From Watersipora subatra (lineage: Eukaryota > Bryozoa > Gymnolaemata > Cheilostomatida > Watersiporidae), in the NCBI RefSeq assembly GCF_963576615.1, contig NC_088711.1, positions 60,802,248 to 60,866,247 of the forward strand: 64,000 nt of DNA, in the 5' to 3' direction. Shown here one piece after another: positions 1 through 11,700 of the stretch (the first letter of the stretch is position 1; the number at the start of each line of letters is the position of its first letter). The position numbers were made by a program, and so were the translations under genes. The notes beneath the pieces are model-generated. The model was not told the DNA's origin and did no database searches. It was given only the letters and a program-made list of their open reading frames with translations.

Positions 1-290
1 GAAAAAAAAGAAAAAAAGGCAACAGTTAGCCATTGAAATCAAATAAATAGTTTGACAAAAAGAGTTTTAAATGACTTTCTCCGCTAAAAGAATGTATATT
101 AGGTGGAAGATTGTTAAAGCAGCTGGCAATGATATTTTTAAAATAATTGCTAGTGGTTGTATGCAATTTGTTCATATCACGTAAGTTGAAATGAATTGAG
201 AACTTGTAACCGTCATGTAAAAAGCGAGGACACAAACCATGAAAAATCTTGAAATTTTTAATTGAAGGACTGTATAAGACCATCACCTAT
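1..290 (-). mobile_element. 3' end of a LINE-type retrotransposon (fragment)
   Basis: Read on the minus strand, an open frame covers about 286-26. It ends in a segment with the look of a non-LTR retrotransposon reverse transcriptase C-terminus: NNLPPNI, then a short spacer, then a hydrophobic helix ending LFLSNYLF before the stop. An A/T-rich tail follows and lies at the very start of the window as A-runs on the plus strand. Only the last 80 or so residues are present, so it is 5'-truncated, as is usual for LINE copies. The clade cannot be assigned. The call rests on the FxNxLPxxI-like pattern and the tail. Confidence 0.45.
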
Positions 291-444
291 GAAGAAGCTG
301 AGTAGCTTTGTTGACTTCTTCCGTAACAGAATGCTAGGTTAGTAGTGAGTACGCTAGTAGTAAATGATCGACAGCAGTCTATTTTTTCATTTTTTTATTT
401 AAGATTTAAACTAGCACTCAGGTTACTCTATTATATTACTACTA

Positions 445-690
445 ACATATAAATAGTCTCGTGCAGGGTGAGAGATCATCAGGTGTAATAACTATGTGCA
501 CAGTTATTTTGTACCACAGCAAGGTGCAGTTTGTAGTGTATCCATCATCTAAGCCAAATATCCAAGTTTGATTTTCAAGAGATACATTTTTTTCCTAACC
601 TTTAGGAGGGGCTCTGGACAGACAAACAAACAGACAGACTGACTGGCTGACATGGTTCTTATTATAGTAAAGATTATGACATGACGTATT
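445..690 (+). repeat. tRNA-related SINE copy (family S)
   Basis: One of several related copies. A leading block (GTGTAATAACTATGTGCACA) is shared with 49,930-50,150 and, diverged, with copies near 11.1, 15.0, 32.0, 49.7 and 50.5 kb. Next comes a degenerate tRNA-like segment, then a CAGACAGAC-rich body, and the end TTATTATAGTAAAG. The family is defined here only by comparing copies inside this window. Confidence 0.5.
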
Positions 691-882
691 CTAATCACAG
701 ACAATTTTAACCACAAGTTTCTTACGCTGGTTCCCAAGGAGTAAACAATAGAAAATAAGTAAACATAAATAACATAATACAAACAAAAATACAATAAATA
801 ATTAAACAGAAATAAGTAACATTGATTCACAGGTTTGGTTTAATAAAGAATTGTTATATACTTAATTCCGTACACCTACCTG

Positions 883-2011
883 TAGAGGTGGAACGAGACA
901 CGAGACGTCTCGAGTATCGACCTGTCTCGTCTCGTATCGGTCTCGTCTCGACTTAACTATTGCCAAACTCGAGACAGGAAATAGAACTAAAGCGCCTGCG
1001 CACGGTTGTTATAACATGGCTTCTTGCGGTAGCAACAACTCCATATATTGTAATGGATTGCGGGCAACTGCCTTTAAAGTTATACCCGGTCCGTTACTAC
1101 CCGTTGCTACTGATTATGTTGGCCACTGAGTCTAATCATGTAGTCCGGACAACGGCCCTGTTATTTTTTAGTTCGGTTCTGTGTCCTTAAAACAGATACC
1201 GGGTCGTATCTAATTACTCTTCGGATAATCCAATTTAATAAATTAGACTTTTGCGGGTAAAATATCTGTATTTTATCGTATCGTGTCTAAACACCAACTG
1301 CCCATCATAAAATTCGGGCCTCTTTTACGTATATACTACCAATCGCGGGTAAAACTTGCCCGGACACAGAGAAACGAACGAAAGGCCGTGTCGACCATAG
1401 TCCGTGTTCGGTTAACAATGACGTTTTGTTAGCTCAATGTAAGAATATACATGTGCATGTATACAGTAATTAATATAATTTCATGAGTACAATTTAAATA
1501 TAATTCACATACTACAGCTAATACACAAACAAAACTTAACATTAATGAAACGATAAGAATGAAAGTGTTATCGTGTGTTCTTTTAGTTGCGGTATTTCTT
1601 TGTAGAGCGACGGCTATCGGTTTCATTACATTAAAAAGTAAGAACTATTCAATAGATAGTAAAATATACATGTACAAAGCAATATGTTTATAATAATTAT
1701 GATCAATCAAGCTCAAAATTCTTAGAATATATAACTTCGGTATTTTAAAGCTGTTTGTGTCACTTTTGTTTACAAAAACTACATGCATATCACTATTAAA
1801 ATGTTGTATTTAAATCGTTTACACCAGGTGAAAATTCAATTTAAAAAGAGTTTTATTAATTTTATATATACCAAGTAGCTAGTACTTGTGTAGTGAAATC
1901 ATCACCAAATGCTCATTATTTTACTGTCTCGTGTCTCGAGTCTCGAATTTTTACAAGACAGTGTCTCGAGTCTCGTCTCGAGCTTAAAAAACCTGTCTCG
2001 TTCCACCTCTA
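883..2011. mobile_element. Non-autonomous hAT transposon (MITE) with perfect TSD
   Basis: Terminal inverted repeats beginning TAGAGGTGGAACGAGACA lie at 883 onward and, inverted, end at 2011. The element is flanked by a perfect 8-bp direct repeat, CCTACCTG, at 875-882 and 2012-2019. An 8-bp duplication with a TAGAGGTG-type end is the signature of the hAT superfamily. The subterminal regions (about 895-960 and 1925-1990) are packed with GTCTCG/CGAGAC motifs on both strands, a typical arrangement for transposase binding. The 1.13-kb interior has no recognisable transposase, so the element must depend on a partner for mobility. Confidence 0.88.
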
Positions 2012-2289
2012 CCTACCTGCTTGTAAGCTAATTTGGTTTTTACATACTACTACAATGTGAAGGTGAGCACCACTAGCCTTTCCTGCAGATTATATCTAAG
2101 AGCAGTCCTAGAGCGTACAATAGTAATTATCATTCAGTAGTTGGTTATTATTAGCCTGTGGTTGCGTAAATTGACTTGATTGTTATTAAAAATTGACAGT
2201 GGATTAGTGTCATAACTAAGCCCACTCGTTATTGGATATAACTTATGTATCGTAGTGATCTAGTGAGCAGAGGAATGTGTACAAGTGAA

Positions 2290-2680
2290 GACTGCTGCGA
2301 TGTATGCATGTATAACTTTATATTGACATTAGCAATCATAAAAAAGATGTTTTTGTTACATGCTACAACAAAAATAATGAAACAGAAACTAGGAATTATT
2401 AAGTGAGTTGAACAGAGTTGGTAATCTAATTGTATTGTAGAGGAATCAGGATAGTGAATTGAAGGTTTTAGTAACAGAAAGTTCATGAACTGAAACATAC
2501 GATAATGGATGTAGTATGTTTGTGTAACAGAATAGAAAATGATGTTTGTCACATATGTGGAAGGATAAATACAAATATTCTGGGCAAGGTTTATGCAGTA
2601 TTTTGAAACCTGCAACACAAATGACCATACGAACAAGTTTGGGATAATTTTGATTGTTGGCCCATAAGTTGTTGTAAGCA
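2290..2680 (+). repeat. Interspersed repeat family R, copy 1
   Basis: This segment resembles 8,880-9,115 (same strand) and 31,140-31,430 (opposite strand). All share an AGTGAGTTGAACA-like block followed by GGTAATCTAATTGTA-like sequence. A further piece of the family, with GTAGTTGG/CCTGTGGTTG sequence, is seen near 2,135-2,170 and 12,775-12,815. The open frames on the minus strand here do not look coding. Family type is unknown; a SINE or non-autonomous LINE is possible. Confidence 0.45.
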
Positions 2681-2694
2681 CATCAATAAACTAC

Positions 2695-3100
2695 TGTAAA
2701 GGTTTTGAGCGACCTTCACTTTCCTCCACTAGTACATGTATATGACTCGGTGCATGAGTTTATACATATATTTTCTGCTTAGTTCATAAGTTGTACAAGA
2801 ATGCTCAAGTAACAGGCAATGAACAGGCCCAGAACAGCTCTGCTCTTCTACACAAATTTTTGAGCTTATATAGCTAGTAAGCTCCGGCTCCATTCTACTT
2901 GGCTGGACCCGGCATGACTCGGCTCGACTCAGCTCGGTCTTGACTTGGCTCGGCTCTGGCTTGGCTTGGCTTTGGCTTTGGCTTGGCTTTGGCTTTGGCT
3001 TGGGTAAACTCTGACCTCGTCATTCTGCCTGACTGAGCACAGCCCGGCTCGGCTTAGCTCAGCCCTAGGCTCAGCTCTCAGTGGATCACATTCCACAACA
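2695..3100 (-). repeat. 3' LTR of the gypsy-type element
   Basis: Highly similar to 7,790-8,205. On the minus strand it runs TGTTGTGG...CCTTTACA, with the canonical TG...CA ends. It holds a TTGGCTTTGGC-type short tandem repeat (about 2,940-3,002) whose copy number differs from the other LTR. Confidence 0.85.
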
Positions 3101-3112
3101 CTCTCCCCTCCA
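3101..3112 (-). other. Polypurine tract of the LTR element
   Basis: On the minus strand the bases directly before the 3' LTR are TGGAGGGGAGAG. A purine run in this position is the expected plus-strand primer of an LTR retrotransposon. Confidence 0.75.
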
Positions 3113-3349
3113 CTGGTGACCACGGTCTCCAATCTAGACCTTGGGAGAGAGCTTATGGTAGCCACTCGGCAGACCTCCTCCTCTTCTGTCAGGGTTCTGT
3201 CCAGGTCTTCGTCATCTGCTTTGGAGACAGCCTCTCAGGAGCAGCTCGTGCCGGCCTCGGCAGTCACCTCCTCCCACTGCTGATCTCTCTTAGGTGCTGC
3301 CCCACCTACCGGCTCTGATGCACCCAGTGCTACCTCAGCTTCTTTCAAG

Positions 3350-3820
3350 CTAGTTGTGACCTGTCAATAAATCCCGTAGGGAGGTGTTACTTCCGCTGTC
3401 CATCTTCTCGAGTGCTCTAACGTCGTTCAGAGAAAACAAGTGTTTTAAAAGGAAAGCTTTGGTCACGTTCGTGAGGACCGTTTTGCTGTCTTCCTGTTCG
3501 ACTTCTGGACCATTTTCCGACAATTCCATGGAGTAGCATACCTCATCTCCGTACTGTTCCGGCTTCCTGGTGGTCTGGGCCGGCCGCGGATTGTGCCGGA
3601 CCAGAGTTGATTGGATTGCGGGGTTGATAGGATCTGGTGTTGTGGTCTCTTTGGTCTCCACTGGATTTGCTTCAAGTTCTCTCAGAACTTTTTTCCGTGT
3701 GGTCGGATTGATTTCCTCAGAACTCGGAGGGCATCTTTGGCTTTCTCTTTCCTCCGGTCCGGCTGGATTTTCTCCCGGAGTTATCTCCTGCCCTCGCTTT
3801 TCTGCAGCCTCTAGCAGCAA
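3350..3820 (-). pseudogene. 3' coding remnant of the gypsy-type element
   Basis: A 156-codon open stretch between the integrase remnants and the 3' LTR. It is charged and rich in E, P, T and R. It includes an RPxxTxRxPxxYGD-like string, which resembles the basic, proline-rich tail that follows integrase in gypsy polyproteins. It may be that tail or a short extra ORF. No domain is recognised. Confidence 0.4.
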
Positions 3821-4225
3821 CCTTTTCTAGCTGGGGAGTGGCATTATGGGTACAGGGTCTATTCTGACCTCCTCCTGCCTCCTCTCCGGCTTGCTGGGTC
3901 GGGTTCCTTTTATGTTAGGACCTCTCTTTGGCTCCAGGGTGGCCGGGGCTTGCCCCAACCTTTCTGGGTAAGCATGATAAGGTTTCAGCCTTCCTTCGCT
4001 CTGGATGGAAGACTGGCCCTGTCCTTCCACCAGCTATGTTTGGTTTCCTCAGGCCTTCAGAACCTGGTATGGTTCCACGAACTTCGCCTGTAGCTTGGGC
4101 TTTTCTCCCTGTCTCCAGCGTTTATTCGTGAGTCATACCCAGTCGCCTGGGGCGTACAGCGGTGGCTCCTCTCGGTCCTCCTGTCTCACCTCCATCTGAC
4201 TTTGTTGTAGTGCCTCGTGCACTGT

Positions 4226-5113
4226 CTACAGCCTCCGCTGCACCTTAAGGGCATGCTCGTGGGCAGAAAAGAACTCGATCAGTGGTCGGTGGCTTTCCAG
4301 CTGGTCCGGCAACCTCAGCTCCCGTCCCAACATCAACATGTTGGTTGTCTCTCCGGTTGCGGAGCGGGGGTACCTCGGTATGCCCTCATCAGCTGGGGAA
4401 GCAGCAGGTCCCACTCGTCCTGTCCTCGGGCCAGGAGTAGTGCTCTCAAGTAGTCTTCGAGTACCCGATTGTTCTGTTCAACGATTTCGTTGGCCTGTGG
4501 GTGATAAGGAGTTGTATGGGTTTTTCCCCACGTTCCAGAGTTAGCACAGTTCAGTCATCAGTTGGCTCTCAAACTGCGCTCCCTGGTCCATGTAGATCTG
4601 CTCGGGTAACCCCAGGTAGCAGAAGGCCCGCTTATCCAGTGCGTTTGCGACCAGCAGGGCCGTGGCGTCAGGTAGTGCCAGTGCGTCCTGCCTTCAGGTC
4701 GTGGTCGGTGAGGTGAGGTCCAAGTGGTCAGTGAGGACCAGCACTCACTTGTTCCCCTTAGGTGTGACCAGAAATTGCCCCACCAGGTCCACGGCCACTT
4801 TCTGTCAGGGTCGCCCGACATAGAGCCTTCTTTTTCTCTTTTTTGTCCCTCCATGCTTTGCAGCCTGGCACACCTCACAACTCTTGATGAGCCGTCTGAC
4901 TGTGGCCGTCAGTCCGGGCCAGTACCAAATCAACTGGAGGTGGCTTATCGTTCTTCCCGCCCCAGAGTGAGTCAGGACGTGTGTTTGCCACACCATGGTC
5001 TCCCGCATGGCCGAGGGGCAGATGGCGCACCATCTGGCGAGGCCCTGCGGGGCCACGCATGCTTCCAGCGCGCCGTCCTGTCTTATGCGCAGAGAGCCTT
5101 GCATATGATGCAA
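4226..5113 (-). pseudogene. Integrase remnant (pol of the gypsy-type element)
   Basis: The frame at 5,113-4,805 carries the HHCC zinc-binding region of integrase: a histidine pair (THVLTHSGAGRT) followed by the WYWPGL stretch and CEVCQAAK. The catalytic-core region that follows (about 4,850-4,450) is only readable across several frames. The frame at 4,414-4,226 resembles the segment after the core (GETTNMLMLGRELRLPDQL). Frameshifts show loss of function. Confidence 0.75.
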
Positions 5114-5612
5114 GATATCCAGCTTATCTGCTCCCGACTTCCAGGTGTTCCACTAGCACTTCTTCCCCCGTGGCGACGGCACGATACATGATGTTCACTG
5201 GTCCTTGTCCGGTGGCCTGTGTCTTTGCCAGCTTGCTCTTTGGTTCTGTTATCCCTGGTGTGGCCGGTAGCCCCTTGGAGGAACCTCCTGCACCCTGGTT
5301 CAATCCCGCCACTGTTGGGGCAGAAGTTCCGTGCGAGTTGCAGGCCGACCCTCTGAGGTATGCGATGTTGCCCAGGTTCGATCCCGCCCTGGCGAAAGTG
5401 GGGGTCGGATCCAGGCAACTGGTTGGTACCCACGCAGCTAACGGCCCTTGTTCTTTTGCCAACTCCTTCCGTGAGGGGCCCCCGTCCCTCTGCTCAATGC
5501 TCGCGCATTGCCAGCAGTCCTCGCAAGTTTTCTTGCTCAACCCGTCTGCGTTTCCATGGTGAGTCCCTGACCGATGTTCCAGGACGTAGGGAAACTCAGC
5601 CAGAATCTCTAG

Positions 5613-6622
5613 TCACCGGGCTACCTGGTTCGAGGGTTCCTTCCTCCTGCATAGCCACCGGAGTGACGCGTGGTTCGTCCGTAGGAGGAACTCCTGGCCA
5701 TACAAATACGGCCGAAAGTGCTTCATTGCAGTAAATGCATTCCGAGGGGGTGAGAGTCTTGCTGTACTAGGCAATGACTCTCTTGCAGCCCGCCTGTACT
5801 TGAGACAGCACAGCCCCCACTTCACATCCGCTGGCGTCTGTGTCCAGGATGTACTGCTTCCGGGGATCCGGGTAGCCCAAGATCGGGGCGGTGCTGATAC
5901 TATCCTTCAGTGCATTGAAGGCGAGATCTGTTCTCCTTCCGTCCATATCCAGAGCTTTCCTTTTGCAGTCAGTCGGTGCAAGGGATGCTCTATAGTGGCA
6001 AACTCTGGGATATATTGTCGGTAATAGCCGACCGTCCCGAGGAATCCTTGGAGTTCTTTCACTGCGCGCGAGCTCGGCCATTTCGTGACTGCCTTCACCT
6101 TGTCAGGGTCTGTAGAGACTCCGTCCTGGCTTACTATGTGGCCCAGGTAGTGGACCTAGGGTTGCAATAGTTTGCACTTAGATGGCTTCAACTTCAGTCC
6201 GGCTTTGTAGAGTCTCTGGAAGACCTCCTCCAGCTGATGCAGATGAGTATCAAAGTCCGGGGCAATGACTATAATATCCTCCAGATATAGTAGCAGCGTT
6301 CTCCAGTGGAGACCGTGTAGCACACGTTCCATGAATCTTTGGAAGGTGGCGGGGCGAACGTCAGTGCAAAAGGCAACACTTTCCATTTCTATAATTCAGA
6401 CCATGTCGAGAAGGCCGACTTCTCCTGCACCTTTGCATCCAGTGGTACCTGCCAGTACCGGCTCACCAGGTTGAGCGTGCTGAAATAGCGGCTGCTGGAC
6501 AGGGCCTCCAGGCTGTCATCGATCCTGGGTAGAGGGTAGGCGTCCTGCTCAGTGACGGCGTTTAGACACCGGTAGCCGATGCAGAAGCGCCACTTCCCGT
6601 CCTTCTTCCAGACCAACACCAC
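5613..6622 (-). pseudogene. Reverse transcriptase-RNase H remnant (pol)
   Basis: The frame at 6,622-6,389 has the RT fingers/palm motifs: KKDGKWRFCIGYRCLN, then YPLPRIDD, then FSTLNLVSRYWQVPL. The usual aspartate of the first catalytic motif reads N here (TLNL rather than TLDL). The frame at 6,386-6,156 has FQRFMERVL and a YLEDI box where YxDD is expected, so a second catalytic position is altered. The frames at 6,098-5,767 and 5,825-5,613 hold the connection and RNase H start (GFLGTVGYYRQYIPEF; ILDTDASGCEVGAVLSQ). Separate frames and altered catalytic residues mark it as dead. Confidence 0.85.
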
Positions 6623-7125
6623 GGGGGAGCTCCAAGCTCCTCCGAGGTTCCTCCCTCCAGGGTTCGTACTGAAGATCCGGGGGATTTACACTCGCCTCCT
6701 TTGATCTGGAGGTAGTCATTCTCAGCATGTACAGCATCAGCCAGCGTGAGCGTATGTACGGCCAACAGATGTCGCTGCAGGGCAGGGTCCCTTAGTGAGC
6801 TGCAGAAGGTCTCCATAGCCATACTATTTTGGTGTCGGTTCGGCAGGTCTCCGTACGCAATGCGTACCAACCTCTCGACCTCCATAGCATGCTCCTGAAG
6901 AGTCGTCCTTTCCTCTCGCCTAAGGGCGTTGAGCTGGCTTAACACTTGCCTGGCGGATAGCCCGAATCTTGCCCGGAGGGTATTGAAAATGGCCTCTTGG
7001 TCCTCGGTCCGTTTGCAGTCCTCAGCCTGTTCGCCCAGTGCTTCACGGAGGTGCAATAGGGTTGCTCCTTCCATCCACTGGTTGGCATCGACTACCTTCG
7101 TGAAGCAAGTGATGAAGTACTCCAC
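6562..7125 (-). pseudogene. gag-like remnant of the gypsy-type element
   Basis: An open frame of about 187 codons precedes the RT remnants. It shows a typical gypsy Gag helical pattern: EYFITCFTKVV...W..GATLLHLREALGEQA, then a glutamine/arginine-rich segment and a region on directed cleavage products. No CCHC knuckle is seen. The frame has shifted relative to the RT part. The upstream 142-bp tandem repeats may sit in the element's leader. Confidence 0.65.
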
Positions 7126-7259
7126 ATCTCCCTTTCCAGTGTACTGGAAGTCCTAAAATGTGGTGCCAGTTCCTGAGCCTTTGGCATCAGTAGTACTCGT
7201 TCTAGTGCCTCGACTAGTCGGTCGGGTCCTGTGTCAGCACTTCTTGCTCTCCTATTGGC

Positions 7260-7660
7260 CATGTCTGGCTTTCAGTAGGTTTCTGCTCTCTTCCCAGAGC
7301 AGTGCCTTTACTGTGTCCATGGCTGTCGGCTCCTTTCCAAGTTTCTTCCTGTAGGAAGTTCTTCTGGTAGGAACTCGCTTCTTCCTCAGGCAAGTCCTGT
7401 CGGAGCCTTTAGTAGGTTTCTGCTCCCGGAGCAGTACATCCACTGGGTCCGATACCGCAGGGCTTTCCACAGCTCTCTCTGGGTTTCTTCCTGTAGGAAG
7501 TTCTTCTGGTAGGAACTCGCTTCCTCCTCAGGCAAGTCCTGTCGGAGCCTTTAGTAGGTTTCTGCTCCCGGAGCAGTGCATCTACTGTGTCTGATACCGC
7601 AGGGCTTTCCACAGCTCTCTTTGGGTTTCTTCCTGTTGTCAAGAAGTTCTTCTAGTAGGA
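7260..7660. repeat. 142-bp tandem repeat inside the LTR element
   Basis: The block starting GTAGGAAGTTCTTCTGGTAG at 7,351 recurs at 7,493, and a diverged third start lies at 7,635, an exact 142-bp spacing. A partial earlier unit is visible from about 7,270. It lies between the primer-binding site and gag, so it duplicates the leader of the element. Confidence 0.75.
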
Positions 7661-7769
7661 GCAGTGTCGCCGTTTTTTAGGCAGCCCAGTTCATCCAGAG
7701 TCCAGTAATCCTCCCAGTGTCCAGTGATCCTGACGCAAGTCCTGTGGTGGAGTTCTTGAGATTGTCAGC

Positions 7770-7788
7770 GATCCCACTACTGCCACCA
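7770..7788 (-). other. tRNA primer-binding site of the LTR element
   Basis: On the plus strand this reads as a tRNA 3' end finishing in TGCCACCA, two bases from the 5' LTR. On the element strand it is therefore TGGTGGCA..., the standard minus-strand priming site. The tRNA species is not assigned. Confidence 0.7.
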
Positions 7789-7789
7789 G

Positions 7790-8205
7790 GGTAAAGGTTT
7801 TGAGCGACCTTCACTTTCCTCGACTAGTACATGACTCGGTGCATGAGTTTATGCAAATATTTTCTGCTTAGTTCATAAGCTGTCCAAGAATGCTCAAGTA
7901 ACAGGCAATGAACAGGCTCAGAACAGCTCTGCTCTTCTACACAAATATTCGAGCTTATATAGCTAGTAAGCTCCGCCTCCGCTCTACTTGGCTGGACCCG
8001 GCATCTGTTGGCTCAGCTCAGTCCTGACTCAGCACGGCTCTGGCTTGGCTTGGCTTTGGCTTGGCTTTGGCTTGGCTTTGGCTTGGCTTTGGCTTGGCTT
8101 TGGCTTGGCTAAACTCTGACCTCGTCATTCTGCCTGACTGAGCACAGCCTGGCTTGGCTTAGCTCAGTCATAGGCTCAGCTCTCAGTGGATCACATTCCA
8201 CAACA
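7790..8205 (-). repeat. 5' LTR of the gypsy-type element
   Basis: Partner of 2,695-3,100. It differs by scattered substitutions and by a longer GGCTTTGGCTT short repeat (about 8,040-8,110). The terminal A of the CA end is changed, reading CTTTACC on the minus strand. The divergence shows that the insertion is old. Confidence 0.85.
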
Positions 8206-8735
8206 CGACCAACATACCACATTGAAAAAACATAAATAAAGCAAAGCTCTTTGTTTTTTTAATTAATCTCTTGACCTTTCAGTTTGAGAGATTTAAAAAA
8301 GCAAAGAAAATAACACAAAATTGGTTTGGTGACTGTAAGCGGTCATAATTCAACTAGCAAGGCACTATGTCAAACTTTTACATTGGAAGGAAGGGCAGTC
8401 TCTTGAACGTCCCCTATTTATTTGATATTGTATATTAGATGTGAAAGCAAACTAATCTAAAAAAAAACAAATTAATAATTCACACGACGCTCTGGTGAGT
8501 TGTTTTTACGTTACTAGCAATTATACAATTGGACATGCCAACTGTGGAAACAGGGAAGTGTTTTGCATTGTTCCAAAAACAAGAATTATCAATCAAACTT
8601 CATCGATATAATGAGCCAACAATTCAGGTTTCAACAGATAATGCATCATGACATGCAAGCTCACCAGAATCATGTGACAGACTGTCGCAAGACTTGAACA
8701 AGCTAACAGCTATGAGAAGAGAAGCATAGCTCACC
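8206..8735. other. Upstream region of the Ig receptor gene
   Basis: No coding or repeat signal recognised. It presumably holds the promoter and 5' UTR of the gene starting at 8,736. The start codon lies in a strong context (CACCATGG). No clear TATA box can be placed. Confidence 0.4.
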
Positions 8736-11700
8736 ATGGCTGACTTGCCACTACTAGCATTTTGGGGATTATTGCTGATCTATGCTGTCTCTTCACAGAA
8801 CAGCAATTGGGTGGAATTACTTCCTGTTTGTCCAGCAAACAATCAATCTGCAGGTAAAGTTTATGTTCACAAACCGTAAATATGGTTGTGTATGTTCAAA
8901 ATAGTTTGTATGTATGTATAACTTTTTGTGGTATTAGTAAGCATCAACAAAATTATGTTTTTTTGTTGTAAAAGAAAGAAATAGAAATCAGGAGTTGTTG
9001 AGTGAGTTGAACAAAAGTATTTTAAAAGTCGGTAATCTGATAATATTACGGAGGCATATGGTATGGATTGTTAAATTCGATAGTCATAGATTATGTAAGG
9101 CAGTTTCTCATACTAAGAGCTCATATAAAAGAACACTAAAGTTTGTCGATATACATATTGTTGAAAGTTTTTATCTCATTTCTGTAGTACTTGAAACTTT
9201 GATTAGAGTCTTGTTTGTCTATTGAAATACTATGCTAATCATGAGTGTCTTAGATATCGCAGACAACATAGACACAGACACAGTCTTAGATATCACAGAC
9301 AACATAGACACAGTCTTAGATATCCAAGACAACATAGACACAGTCACAGACAACATAGACACAGTCACAGACAACATAGACACAGTCACAGACAACATAG
9401 ATTCAGTCACAGACAACAGACACAGTCACAGACAACATAGACACAGTCACAGACAACATAGACACAGTCACAGACACACTCGTAGATATTCCAGACAACA
9501 TAGACACAGTCTTAGATATCACAGACAACATAGACACACTCACAGACACAGTCTTAGATATCACAGACAACATAGACACAGTCTTAGATATCACAGACAA
9601 CATAGACACAGTCACAGACAACATAGACACAGTCACAGACAACATAGACACAGTCACAGACAACATAGACACATTCACAGACAACATAGACACAGTCACA
9701 GACACAGTTTTAGATATCACAGACAACATAGACACGTAATAAACACACATGTCAGTATACAGACTTTCTACCACCTAACTAGATTTATAGTTGTATTTTA
9801 TTCCATGTTTAAGGCATGGTTAAGATGAAAATTTGTTGTATTGATTGGAAATTAGAATTATATCACAAAAGTTAATATAAAGAAAACAGATTTGCCAAGT
9901 TGAAAGATGTGAGTGGTGATAGTTTTTGAACATAACGGAACAATGTATGTTTGCTTAGTCTCTACTTGTCACTGTTTCATTTGAACTCGTGTAGAATCTA
10001 GGGCTGCCTATTGGCAATATCTATTTACATTTCTTTTTCAACACACTATAGGATATCACTACTCACCCCATTTCATCTTGGCTTTAATGGGTGACCCAAA
10101 CGCATATGGTTTATAAAGTATTGAATATCGAACCTAGCTGTTATGAACTATTTTTAGCTTTCATACCAAGCATCAAAAGTGTGGAATCAGCTGCCTGCTG
10201 ATATCTGGGAAATTACAAACACTAATCTATTTAGAACGGTCTTGAAGCAGCACCTGCTGTCGAGGCTGTAGTAGTCTGTGTGTTGTTTAGCTGTCTTTTT
10301 TGGTTTGCTCTAAATTGCAGGGTTTTTATATATTTTATGTGAGTCACACTCTGCTCACAGCTTGCCAACTGAGCTCTGCGCCTCAATTAACCAAGCTATT
10401 GTGTACGTGGAGCCTTCATTATTGATTTATATGATGTAATTTTTAGTAATTGTCTTACTTGCTGAAAAAATAAAATTCAATTAAACAAAAAATCAAACAT
10501 GGATTTTGTTAACAGTGGTAAACAAGCTAGAAACTAAAAAATTTAACCAGCCAAGTTAACTTGGCAATCAATACAGGTCTAAACGAGTGTGTTAAACTTG
10601 ATTCTAAAGTTTGAAAAAGTGGTTTATATGTCATGTCTCGTTTCAGATTTTACTATTTTTAATGTTGGAGTTAGAATTTTAAACTGCAGGATTTTAATGA
10701 GTATTTTTAAAGTCTATAAACATGTGCGTTTGGAGGTGTTCTAGCAATGGTAAATGGTATTTGTTACAAGTGACTGGTGAGGAACCTGAGATTCAGCGAC
10801 ACTCAAAATTAAAATCCTATCAGCTGATTCTCGCCAAAATATGACTTGATATTTTAATTAATACTAAATACTAAATTTGGCTTGATACTAAATATTACTC
10901 GACTCGAAACTTGATTCATATTTTTACATGCAACTCATTTTTTTGTTCTGCACCGCTGTACATAGTAGCAACTTAAACTGACTTGTGACTTGTGACTCGT
11001 TATCACTAGTAGCAAATGAACTTGAACAAACTTAGTCAACTTGATAAATATACTTGTTCGCACAGTTTTTGTAGACACAAACTATACTCACTTTATTCTG
11101 AATATATTTTCTACTAGTACCCAAGCAGTTCGTGAAGATCATAAAGTGTAACACAAATCTGCACAAGTATTCTGAAATGTAGAAGGGTGATTGATTAGTG
11201 CAGATGTTAGAGTGTCAGTCTACCAGTCCGAATCCACGCAAAGAGCAAAAAGATTGTACAACACAGAATCAAACCTAAATATTCAAATTTCCAGCCAAGC
11301 ATGCTGCTATCGGCATCACTTGACACCTATTTGCATTTAAGAATATTTATGCTCATACTTGTTACTCATGACAATCTCTAACTGCTTACGGGACTGCTGA
11401 GGTACTAGTGTTCATACATTTTAGAAACTTTTAGCTAAACCCAACAACATTACTAATGTAACTGGTTGTATCCCTTGTTCTCTGCCTATAATTGGGCTCC
11501 AAAAGATATACATTGGTTTGTTATCAATCAAGAACTAGTGAAACCAATAGATATGCTTGCACGTAGAGTCATAGCTCACTGTTTACCAAAATCAAAGTTC
11601 TCTTCTATTTAATCTTGATCCATCAAAGGGGACATTAGCTAAACGCTAGAAAATATTTTCAAAATGATGAGCCAGATGAGTTAAAGATTCAACATTCTCT

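Larger units (their letters stand above)
2695..8205 (-). mobile_element. Decayed Ty3/gypsy-type LTR retrotransposon
   Basis: A 5.5-kb element on the minus strand, bounded by two direct LTRs (7,790-8,205 = 5' LTR, 2,695-3,100 = 3' LTR). A primer-binding site abuts the 5' LTR and a polypurine tract abuts the 3' LTR. From 5' to 3' on the minus strand the remnants are gag-like, reverse transcriptase, RNase H, integrase zinc-binding, integrase core, and a 3' segment. The order RT-RNase H-integrase is that of Ty3/gypsy. Frames change repeatedly, so the copy is inactive. No clean target-site duplication is visible: the flanks are CTAC on the left and CGAC on the right, one mismatch in four. Confidence 0.87.

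Noticed and set aside
960-1190. 76-codon frame inside the hAT MITE
   Set aside because: No resemblance to a transposase; short and without conserved motifs.
2229-2681. 150-codon minus-strand frame similar to the one at 31,142-31,372
   Set aside because: The similarity comes from an interspersed repeat; composition and breaks do not suggest a gene.
4981-5562. Plus-strand frame of 193 codons across the LTR element
   Set aside because: It is the complement of pol remnants; the minus strand carries the recognisable motifs.
9219-9828. Overlapping open frames with DNIDTVT or SVTVSML repeats
   Set aside because: Product of a 21-bp minisatellite that lacks stops in several frames.
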